Shown piece after piece: positions 49,093 to 56,670 of a stretch of 56,670 nucleotides of DNA (positions are counted from its first letter, which is position 1; every line of letters starts with the position of its first letter). The DNA is from RUG11462 sp045539315. GTDB lineage: Bacteria > Bacillota > Clostridia > Oscillospirales > Acutalibacteraceae. The stretch lies in NCBI GenBank assembly GCA_045539315.1, contig JAZQFC010000021.1, positions 1-56,670 on the forward strand. Reading direction: 5' to 3'. Under the pieces are notes generated by a model that saw only the letters and a list, made by a program, of their open reading frames with translations, did not search any database and had not been told where the DNA came from. Both the position numbers and the translations under genes were made by a program.

Positions 49093-52000
49093 ATGAAAAA
49101 ATCAATTAAATTTAAACTCACGGCACTATTATTAACGTTTGCTATTGTGTTTACTACAATACCTATTGTAGCAATGGCGAAACAAACAAGCGTTGATGGT
49201 GAAAAACCAGCATATATTGTTGGAGAAATCGAGTCAATGCGTACTGAGACCCAAAAAGTTTTCAAAATGTCAGACGGCAAAATGCAAACGGCAGTATACA
49301 ATGCCCCTATTCACTTTGAAAATGAAGATGGTGAATGGGAACAAATAAACAACAAATTAAAATCTCAAGATAGCGATACATATACTACTAAAAATACTGC
49401 TCAGGATATTTTATTGTCAAAGAAATATAAAAAAGGTAAAACAGTAGAAATAGCTACTGAAGATACTAACATTTCTTGGGGCTTTGTTGGCGCTAATAAC
49501 AGTGAAGCAGAAATAGTGGAACAAAAGTCAGAAGAACTTGAAGGCGATGAAAAGTTTACCACTATTCCTAATGCAGTTAGCACAACTGTTTATAAAGATA
49601 TCTACGATAATATTGACGCCGAATATATTATTACAGGTGGACAAGTTAAAGAAAACTTGATTTTAAACAAAGAAACAGACCAAAATGAATTTGAAATTGA
49701 ATATAGATATAAGAAATTAACTCCTGTTCAAAAAGATGATAAAACTATTGAACTTCAAAACTCAAAAGGTAAAACTATATATACAATAACAGCACCAATC
49801 ATGACAGATGATAAAGGTGCTTTTAGTGATGATTTAAAACTTGAAATTGTTTCAGACAAGAATAATAAATTAACAGTAAAACTCATTGTAGATAAAGAAT
49901 GGCTACAAGATAAAGACAGAGATTATCCTGTGACAATTGACCCTCAATTAAATCTTTCTGATTTAGAATCAACAAACACCTTTGTTTCAACATCTTCAGC
50001 ATCGATTAATGATACAAATAACGTTTGTGCCTATAACTCTGCAGTACAAGTTAATATTTATAATTTACCTATATTAGCTCCTGGTTCATATATAACAAAT
50101 GTTGTGTTTAGATTAGGTTTTACTAATTTATATAGTGCAGAACTACCAATATATTTCATTGGCGATGCTAACGCGTCAAGCATAGATGTTTCAAGCGGTA
50201 TCATTAACAATTATGCTGAAGACGTTTGTGATACTTCAAATGATACGACAGGTGGGGTGTGGAATATAACAAAGAGCATACAACAGTTCTACACAACATC
50301 AAATTTAACTACTGGGCTTTCAAGCGTTTATGCTATTGCAGGAACATCAAATGATTTATATACTGATTTAGGATATAATGCGAGCTCTCAAGAATGCAAT
50401 TTATACCCATCATTGCAAATAACATATATCAACCAATCAGGCATAAATGAAAAGTACTCATATCACGAGTTTGATATGGAAGAAGCAGGAACTCTTTATT
50501 ACAATGATTTAACTATTTCTCCTGTTGTAAAAAGAGATGATTTTTCTGTTGAAAGCTCAGCAGGTACTGTTGATATAGGTATGACTTACACAACAGATTT
50601 TAACCAAAACATTGGTGCAGGTGCATATTATTACTGGAAACCATATTATTCTGATAGCGTTTCCTATTATCCTAATAATAGTAATTATAAATATGTTTGG
50701 AATACTGACGATGGAGAAGTAATTTATTTTAATAGTGATGATAATGGTAATTATGTTGATGAAAAAGGAGATGGTTATACCCTTACTGCCACATCTGCCA
50801 CATATACAATTACATCATCTGATTCTAAAGTGTTTGAGTTTACTCAAGACGGAAGAAATTTCGGCACTCAAAACGAAAAGTATTTAACAAATATATATGA
50901 AGAAGGGCTCAGCGATTCTGCCTTAAATATTGAATATAATACTGCTTTAAGAATATCTAAACTTACAGACCCAGATGGAAATGAATATGTTTATACATAC
51001 GATGAAAACGATTCTAATATTTTGCTTTCTGTAGAATGTGAAGCGCAAGATAAATTAGTTGAATACTCATACACAAACGGAAATCTTACTGAAGTTACAT
51101 GTGGAGATAACATAATTAATTACGAGTATCATTCTTCATCAAACGAGGATTATAATCTTAAAGCAATTGTTTTACTAGAGGATTACAAACTTACTTTAAT
51201 AAATGAAACAACAGGATACGGTCAAGAAATAACAGAATATGGCTATAATTCTACTACAAACGAATGGGTACAAGGTAGTAGATTAAGTGTTTCTCGTTAT
51301 CCTGCTAAAACGATATACTACCAATTAGATGAACAAAATGAAGCAACATATTCGGAAATCTATAGTTTTGATAAAAACGGTTATTTAGCCTCCGTATTTA
51401 ATGGTGACGGTTATGCTATTAACCAAAACGCAGACCAAGAAGGCAATGTTTTTGCTAATACAGAAATCACTATTCCTGTAGTTAACTTAGCAAACGATAG
51501 TAGTTTTGAAAAATCTACATCTGGTTGGACTTTAACAAACGCTTCTGTTCAAACTAAGTCAGAAACAGTTAACAATGCATACTTCGGAAATAAATGGCTT
51601 GAAATTAACAATACATCGTTTACAACTGCAAAAGCAAGTCAAACTGTCACAGGCCTTTCAGCTGGTACTTATACATTCTCTGCTTATGTAAAAACTGCAG
51701 AAAATGGTAAAATTGAACTTGACGAAAACAACACTATCTATGATGGTGTATCTATTCGCGCAACTGTAGGTGAAACTACTAAGAAAGCAACAGGTATTTC
51801 AGGTGAATATGGCGATTGGACTCGTGTTTATGTGACTTTTGATGTTACAGAAAACAATTCATCTGCAAATATTGAATTAGGCCTTTACAATGCTAAAGGT
51901 AACGTTCATATTGATGCAGTACAATTAGAAAAACATAAAAGAGCATATGATTACAATGCAGTTGAAAACGCAGATTTTTCAAACAATACTGTTTGGGATA

Positions 52001-55000
52001 TAGATGGTACTGTTAGTTTTGTAGAAAATACATCAAAAAGAGGCTCATTGGATAATAAGGCATTAAAAATTACAAACGGAAGCGCAGAACAAGAGATATA
52101 TCTATCAAATGTTTCTGATGCATCAATTTCTGCATGGGTTTCTACAGTTGGTATGACTGCAACAGATGAAAATTGCAAAATATCAGTTATTGGATACAAT
52201 GACAACACTCCAACAATTTTAGCAGAAAAAGATATTGATTTTTGTTTAAGTGCAAGTGCTGACAACGAAATCTCTTTCTACAAAGTTATGATGCCTATAG
52301 ACACAAAAACAAACTACGATAATTATAAAATCAAAATTGAATATAAATGTCCTTATGGTTATATGTTAGTTGATGGTGTTGAAGTTATGAGTGGTGTTAT
52401 GAATATCACTGAAACCGAAGATGATACTACCATTGATACAGAAACAGGCCTTGAAACTGTAGAACAAGACGATTATCAGATTGAAGAAGGTTACACAATT
52501 GTTTCAACCATTAATAATTTTGATGCATACACAGGAACTGCAAATTGTGACTACCTTGTAAATGGTGCAGTTGTAAATACGACAAATGAAGATGGAGAAA
52601 TAATAAAAGACGAAACTAATTCAACTGCTTATTTAGGTAACTCTTGGGGTGTAACACAAAGCAAGGATGAATATACTTATACTAATGCAGAAGGAGAATC
52701 TGTAACTGACGGCGGTATTATTATTCCTGATACTGCATTTAATAGCACAAATCAAAGTGGTATTCGTTTCTGGTATAAATCAGCATCGGATTTTGATATT
52801 AATTTACGAAGTGGAATTTCTGAAAACACAGAAACAGATTATACACTTACCATAGAGGCGACTGAAACTGGTGCTTGGAAAACTATTTTTTACGCAGACA
52901 TTGAAGCTGCTGGAAAAAACATATCAGACTTTGATTATCTGCATATAAAAACTACTTCTTCTCCTGCTTATATTGATGAATTACATACAGTTCTTGCAGA
53001 CTCTATTATTTACGCAGACAATGAATACGAAGACGACGAGGGATATGAGGTAACAGAAAGTTATGAAACTTCTCGTGATGGTCAGGTTATGAAAACTGAA
53101 AGCGCTTCTAAATCCTTGACTTTGAACAACAAATTATGTACAATAAACAAAGAAACCAACTCTCTTGGTATTGATACTTTTACCACTACTGAAGATGAAA
53201 CAGGAAATCAAATTTCTGCTACTGATGGTAATGGTAATACAATTAACTATTCTTATGATGATTTGGATAATCTTATAGAAATGTCACAAGAAGTTGATGA
53301 AACTAATTTAGAAGTAAATTACACTTATGATAATAGAGGAAACATTTCTACTATAACAAATGGAAATGTTACCTATACTTACAAATATACCCCATTTGGA
53401 GACCTCAAATCTATCTCTGTAGGCAACACTCCTCTTTTAACCTACACTTATGAATCTAATCAAAACAGAGTTGTTGCAAAAATTACTTATGCTAACGGGC
53501 AAACCGTTGATTATAATTATGATGTTGATGGTAGGATAGTGGGTGCTGTATCAAAAAACAAGGATGATTTTACCACTGAAAACCTCGCTTATGTTAATGA
53601 TGAAACAGGGAAGTTAGTTAAAACAATTGATTTTGAAAATGCTACTGTCACATTAACATATCTTGAACAAACTCAAATTTGGAATTCGGCTGAAACTGAA
53701 CTTTTGTATTTATATTCATCAAATGATGAAAGTTTTGATGAAATCGTAAACGGTACAAAGTTTACAACAACATATTCTGAAACAGATGATACAGATACAA
53801 AAACTTCTTTAACAACAACTGAAACAACTGCTTTTGGCGATATGACAAAAACAGTATATTCAGATGCTTTTGGTAGAGTTACAAAAGAAGAAACTAAAAA
53901 TGGCGACACAGTTGTTTTAACAAAAGAATATACATATATTAATAATGGTGACTATGTGACTGACCAGATACTAACTGAAAAAGTAACTGTTGGCAGCACT
54001 ACTTATTTGTATAACCAATATTCCTACGATAACAATGGAAATATTACTGTTGTTAAAAATCTTCACAGCGCTGGCGACCAAGAAACCTATGAATATGACG
54101 AATTAGGTCAATTAGTTAAAGAGAATTCAACTTCGTTTGAATATGACAACTATGGAAATATTACTAAAAAGGGTATTTATTCATATTCATATAATGATGC
54201 TAATTGGAAAGATAGACTTACAGCTCGTGGCAACAAAACTTTCGTCTATGACGAGTCTGGTAATCCATTAAGTTACCTTGATGCTACTTTAACATGGGAA
54301 AACGGCAGACAATTAGCAAGTTATACTAAAGGTAATTTGAGTGCAAATTATGAGTATAATGAATACGGTTTAAGAACTCAAAAAGTTGTTAACAACAACG
54401 GAACTATAACCACATACAACTACACTTGGACTGATGATAAATTAACTCATCAGGCATGGGGTAATAACTACTTGCATTTCTACTATGATTACAATGATGA
54501 AATAGTAGGTTTTGAGTATTTTGATGGAACGGATGCAAAATACTATACTTACCTTAAAAACATGCAAGGCGATGTATTTGGTATTGCAGACGAAGATGGT
54601 AATGTTGTAGCACAATATACTTATGATGCTTGGGGAAGACTTAAATCTGTACCATCAGGCATTGGTTTAATTAACCCAATTCGTTACAGAGGTTATTATT
54701 ACGATACAGAAATCTCTATGTATTATCTTCAATCTCGCTATTACGACCCAGCAGTTGGTAGATTTATAAACGCTGATGATACTTATTATATTGGATATAC
54801 AGGAACAGTACTTTCTTACAATATTTTCACTTATTGTGAAAACAATCCAATTATATGCACAGATGACACAGGATATTCATTGGTGATTGAAAGCGGAACA
54901 GATAATAACAAAAAATATTATCACAATAAAATCTACAAGATGTTAGAAAAAATAGCAAAACAGTCATACAGAATGACTGTTGAAAAGAAAATAGCCCATA

Positions 55001-55551
55001 TATATTTTCTGAATTTTAGACACCTTAATCAATTAAAGTTTGGTTATATAGGAGGAAAACTTGTACATTCAATTGTTAGTTCTCCTCGTAAAGTTACAAT
55101 AAAAATATACAAGGAATATATTGAATCAGGAGCCACCTCTGAAGACATTAATCTTGCTACAAGTGGTCATGGCTGTAATGCTATTATTAAATTAACATTA
55201 AAAACGGGTTATACTTATGTCAAAACTAAAAAAAATAAATACAAGTTTAGTAAAATTCCAAAATACATTGAATTAGCACATGAATTAATACATGCTTATC
55301 ATATAATTAACGGAACTTTAATTAGAAATAAAGATAAGCCTCTAGAGAAAGTTCTTGTCAAAAATAACAATATAGATATAATTCGAAAAAAATGTCCGGT
55401 TTATGAAAGTCATCCTATCTATACAACAAGAGAAGACAAGGAAGAAGCAGTTACAATAGGATATTTAGGCAATGAAGAAATAACTGAAAATGCAATAAGA
55501 AAAGAAAATGGATTAAATGAAAGATTGTGTCATTTTGGCGAATATAAATAA
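49093..55551 (+). CDS. Secreted Rhs/YD-repeat protein with C-terminal metallopeptidase toxin
   Basis: 2152 residues. A Sec signal peptide (about 1-31, ending VAMA) is followed by a DNRLRE-type domain (about 290-450), YD repeats, carbohydrate-binding-like modules (about 800-1000) and a second YD-repeat block (about 1390-1850). The Rhs core end RYYDPAVGRFINADD is near 1885. The tip (about 1925-2152) differs from the core and contains HELIH (H2063, E2064, H2067), resembling M91/NleD-type zinc peptidases. Rhs shells encase a toxin tip delivered to rivals. The small gene 21 bases downstream is the likely immunity partner. Confidence 0.88.
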   Translation: MKKSIKFKLTALLLTFAIVFTTIPIVAMAKQTSVDGEKPAYIVGEIESMRTETQKVFKMSDGKMQTAVYNAPIHFENEDGEWEQINNKLKSQDSDTYTTKNTAQDILLSKKYKKGKTVEIATEDTNISWGFVGANNSEAEIVEQKSEELEGDEKFTTIPNAVSTTVYKDIYDNIDAEYIITGGQVKENLILNKETDQNEFEIEYRYKKLTPVQKDDKTIELQNSKGKTIYTITAPIMTDDKGAFSDDLKLEIVSDKNNKLTVKLIVDKEWLQDKDRDYPVTIDPQLNLSDLESTNTFVSTSSASINDTNNVCAYNSAVQVNIYNLPILAPGSYITNVVFRLGFTNLYSAELPIYFIGDANASSIDVSSGIINNYAEDVCDTSNDTTGGVWNITKSIQQFYTTSNLTTGLSSVYAIAGTSNDLYTDLGYNASSQECNLYPSLQITYINQSGINEKYSYHEFDMEEAGTLYYNDLTISPVVKRDDFSVESSAGTVDIGMTYTTDFNQNIGAGAYYYWKPYYSDSVSYYPNNSNYKYVWNTDDGEVIYFNSDDNGNYVDEKGDGYTLTATSATYTITSSDSKVFEFTQDGRNFGTQNEKYLTNIYEEGLSDSALNIEYNTALRISKLTDPDGNEYVYTYDENDSNILLSVECEAQDKLVEYSYTNGNLTEVTCGDNIINYEYHSSSNEDYNLKAIVLLEDYKLTLINETTGYGQEITEYGYNSTTNEWVQGSRLSVSRYPAKTIYYQLDEQNEATYSEIYSFDKNGYLASVFNGDGYAINQNADQEGNVFANTEITIPVVNLANDSSFEKSTSGWTLTNASVQTKSETVNNAYFGNKWLEINNTSFTTAKASQTVTGLSAGTYTFSAYVKTAENGKIELDENNTIYDGVSIRATVGETTKKATGISGEYGDWTRVYVTFDVTENNSSANIELGLYNAKGNVHIDAVQLEKHKRAYDYNAVENADFSNNTVWDIDGTVSFVENTSKRGSLDNKALKITNGSAEQEIYLSNVSDASISAWVSTVGMTATDENCKISVIGYNDNTPTILAEKDIDFCLSASADNEISFYKVMMPIDTKTNYDNYKIKIEYKCPYGYMLVDGVEVMSGVMNITETEDDTTIDTETGLETVEQDDYQIEEGYTIVSTINNFDAYTGTANCDYLVNGAVVNTTNEDGEIIKDETNSTAYLGNSWGVTQSKDEYTYTNAEGESVTDGGIIIPDTAFNSTNQSGIRFWYKSASDFDINLRSGISENTETDYTLTIEATETGAWKTIFYADIEAAGKNISDFDYLHIKTTSSPAYIDELHTVLADSIIYADNEYEDDEGYEVTESYETSRDGQVMKTESASKSLTLNNKLCTINKETNSLGIDTFTTTEDETGNQISATDGNGNTINYSYDDLDNLIEMSQEVDETNLEVNYTYDNRGNISTITNGNVTYTYKYTPFGDLKSISVGNTPLLTYTYESNQNRVVAKITYANGQTVDYNYDVDGRIVGAVSKNKDDFTTENLAYVNDETGKLVKTIDFENATVTLTYLEQTQIWNSAETELLYLYSSNDESFDEIVNGTKFTTTYSETDDTDTKTSLTTTETTAFGDMTKTVYSDAFGRVTKEETKNGDTVVLTKEYTYINNGDYVTDQILTEKVTVGSTTYLYNQYSYDNNGNITVVKNLHSAGDQETYEYDELGQLVKENSTSFEYDNYGNITKKGIYSYSYNDANWKDRLTARGNKTFVYDESGNPLSYLDATLTWENGRQLASYTKGNLSANYEYNEYGLRTQKVVNNNGTITTYNYTWTDDKLTHQAWGNNYLHFYYDYNDEIVGFEYFDGTDAKYYTYLKNMQGDVFGIADEDGNVVAQYTYDAWGRLKSVPSGIGLINPIRYRGYYYDTEISMYYLQSRYYDPAVGRFINADDTYYIGYTGTVLSYNIFTYCENNPIICTDDTGYSLVIESGTDNNKKYYHNKIYKMLEKIAKQSYRMTVEKKIAHIYFLNFRHLNQLKFGYIGGKLVHSIVSSPRKVTIKIYKEYIESGATSEDINLATSGHGCNAIIKLTLKTGYTYVKTKKNKYKFSKIPKYIELAHELIHAYHIINGTLIRNKDKPLEKVLVKNNNIDIIRKKCPVYESHPIYTTREDKEEAVTIGYLGNEEITENAIRKENGLNERLCHFGEYK

Positions 55552-55572
55552 AATTTTTTAAGAGGTGATATG

Positions 55573-56217
55573 ATGAAAAAAAGAATACTAGCGGTAGTGT
55601 GCTTGGCTATTTTTTGTATATCAATTCTACTTTTTTACTGTTTAAATAAAAAAGACGACCCTATCATATGTTATTTTTGCTGGAGTTCTTGGGATAGAAG
55701 CTTTGACTACCCCGGATTAGATGCCTTTTTAATAACTGATGATTTTATCATTTATGGAATAGAAAAAAGTGACGGAGAATTTTATAAGAAGATTAGCAAT
55801 AACGGCAATCAATTCAGTATAGATGAATTTAAAGAGAATATGCAAGTTTTTAAAGAAGAAAGAATATCAGAGAACTCAAAAGAAAAACTTACAAAAAACA
55901 TTGAAACATTAGTAAAACTAAAGCCAGCGTTTATCACAAACATATCTGATATAAATATTTCTTTTAAAGGCGCATTTTACTCTACTTCGATATTAAGGTT
56001 GTATGATTTTGAAAGAGAAAACATATTAGAAAAAGGAAATGATGCAGATAAAGAAGAATCAAAAAATCTACAGCTTGATTCAACTTTGAACGAATTCTTC
56101 AGTGTTCTTGATAAATGTATTTCTATTGATGTAAAAAACCCATACAATAAAGGCAACCAAACATCAAAAAGTCAAGAAACATGGAGCGAAGAAAACATAA
56201 CCAAAATATATAAATAG
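55573..56217 (+). CDS. Membrane-anchored protein, candidate immunity to the Rhs toxin
   Basis: 214 residues: a basic start and one membrane helix (about 4-24), then an extracytoplasmic acidic/lysine-rich domain with CYFCWSSWDRSFDYPGLDAF and a low-complexity C-terminus. No family is recognised. The position right after the toxin tip (21 bases), same strand and followed by a terminator is the standard place for an immunity gene. ATG 55573 is preferred to 55570 because AGAGGTGA is better spaced. Immunity is inferred from position only. Confidence 0.7.
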   Translation: MKKRILAVVCLAIFCISILLFYCLNKKDDPIICYFCWSSWDRSFDYPGLDAFLITDDFIIYGIEKSDGEFYKKISNNGNQFSIDEFKENMQVFKEERISENSKEKLTKNIETLVKLKPAFITNISDINISFKGAFYSTSILRLYDFERENILEKGNDADKEESKNLQLDSTLNEFFSVLDKCISIDVKNPYNKGNQTSKSQETWSEENITKIYK

Positions 56218-56233
56218 TTCTACTTATTCGCTC

Positions 56234-56275
56234 AAAAGCGGTTGCGCTCTACGGTAGTAAAATGTAACCGCTTTT
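56234..56275 (+). terminator. Terminator after the Rhs-immunity pair
   Basis: 10-bp stem AAAAGCGGTT / AACCGCTTTT with a 22-base loop and T-run. Confidence 0.8.
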
Positions 56276-56515
56276 TCGATGTTTTCTTAAATTGTTTTTT
56301 ACACTAATATAGTGAGAGTATGTGATAGTATGAAAATCTTGTGTTTTAGCCCTTCGAAAAACGATGTTTTAAACAGAAACTTTGATTATTTAACATATGC
56401 CACAATGCTTTTTCAGTTAGAAAAAACACATAATGTAGTATAATATTTATTGAATTTTTGTAACACAATATTATTAGGTTACAAAACATGTCCTTGAATG
56501 TCTGGTTTGGTTTAT
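56276..56515. other. Intergenic region at the right end, no gene seen
   Basis: About 240 AT-rich bases with short open frames only; none has a ribosome site. It contains no recognisable RNA or repeat and leads into the tandem arm-site-like repeats. Confidence 0.5.
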
Positions 56516-56537
56516 GGTATGACTTTGGTATGACTTT
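56516..56537. repeat. Tandem 11-bp repeat, right end (candidate arm sites)
   Basis: Two head-to-tail copies of GGTATGACTTT, identical and co-oriented with the pair at 18105-18126. It is 123 bases from the right attachment site; the left pair is 55 bases from its site. Confidence 0.7.
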
Positions 56538-56635
56538 CGGGCGTTTTTTAACTTATCTTAACTTAACTCAAAGTTACTCTTAAAACATCTGAAACCCTTT
56601 TGTACAGGTTGTTTTAAGGCATTTTAGCATAATTA

Positions 56636-56661
56636 AAAGGCAGGTTGAAAAACCTGCCTTT
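56636..56661 (-). terminator. Terminator for the tRNA supplied by the island
   Basis: 11-bp stem AAAGGCAGGTT / AACCTGCCTTT with a GAAA loop, one base from the tRNA CCA end read on the minus strand. The island seems to bring its own terminator to replace the one displaced to 18015-18038. Confidence 0.7.
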
Positions 56662-56670
56662 TTGGTCGAG
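56660..56670 (-). tRNA. 3' end of a tRNA gene cut by the window edge (right att site)
   Basis: On the minus strand the last bases read CTCGACCA, an acceptor strand end with discriminator A and CCA, identical to the left remnant at 18040-18050. The tRNA body must lie beyond the window. The amino-acid identity cannot be read. Confidence 0.55.

Larger units (their letters stand above)
18040..56670. mobile_element. tRNA-integrated mobile island (about 38.6 kb, IME-like)
   Basis: Seen: TTTTGGTCGAG at both ends (18040-18050 and 56660-56670), tandem 11-bp repeats near both ends, a tyrosine integrase beside the left end, an excisionase-like gene and MobC-like genes. Cargo is a Fic module, type I restriction-modification, Hachiman, agr and an Rhs toxin. 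No relaxase, coupling protein or type IV secretion genes are present, so it would need a helper element to move. The right boundary reaches the last base of the window, and insertion history may be composite. Confidence 0.8.

Overview
The window is about 30-35% GC, uses ATG/GTG/TTG starts with strong AGGAGG-type ribosome binding sites, and carries dnaX, gdpP, rplI, dnaB, tilS and ftsH in one direction. Together with AgrBD-type quorum sensing, a DUF6514-like protein, a DUF6809-like protein and TnpV, this points to a low-GC gut-type member of the class Clostridia (Oscillospiraceae or relatives). No species call is possible from the sequence alone.

Region 1 (1-9232) is chromosomal core: an SRP RNA with its own promoter, then dnaX-gdpP-rplI-dnaB-tilS-ftsH in tight array ending at a clear terminator. 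ftsH appears to start at an ATT codon overlapping the tilS stop. Intergenic palindromic repeats of the same families flank this cluster in direct and inverted copies (1-340 and 9280-9800).

Region 2 (9900-18038) is chromosomal accessory DNA: a nitroreductase/HAD phosphatase pair, a small PQ-loop-like membrane protein, an EF-hand-like peptide, a DarT-NADAR toxin-antitoxin pair, a PAS protein, and an AraC-regulated GH123-like plus NagB-like amino-sugar unit.

Region 3 (about 18040 to the window end) is an integrated mobile island of about 38.6 kb. Its ends carry the 3' end of a tRNA gene (the intact tRNA would lie just beyond the right edge, on the minus strand) and paired 11-bp repeats that resemble integrase arm sites. 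The left end holds a Fic toxin pair, a tyrosine integrase behind a long pseudoknot-rich leader RNA with a terminator/antiterminator, a second small RNA, an excisionase-like gene and MobC-like genes, but no relaxase or conjugation machinery. Next come decayed fragments (including an antisense NADAR remnant), a channel-like protein and TnpV. A long minus-strand defence operon follows (AbiEi-like regulator, type I restriction-modification with accessory genes, Hachiman HamAB). Then come an array of degenerate hairpin repeats, a PC4-ParB operon and a truncated serine recombinase. The right end has a deleted tyrosine recombinase beside one of two inverted crossover-like sites, which bracket a 5-kb segment with an agr quorum-sensing locus. 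Immediately outside the second site is the promoter of a 2152-residue Rhs/YD-repeat protein with a C-terminal HExxH metallopeptidase toxin and a candidate immunity gene.

The strongest leads are: the riboregulator-like leader of the integrase; the possibly invertible (now locked) agr segment abutting the Rhs promoter; the hairpin array at 40556-40903; and the sliding-clamp-like C-terminal motif shared by the NADAR antitoxin and its remnant.
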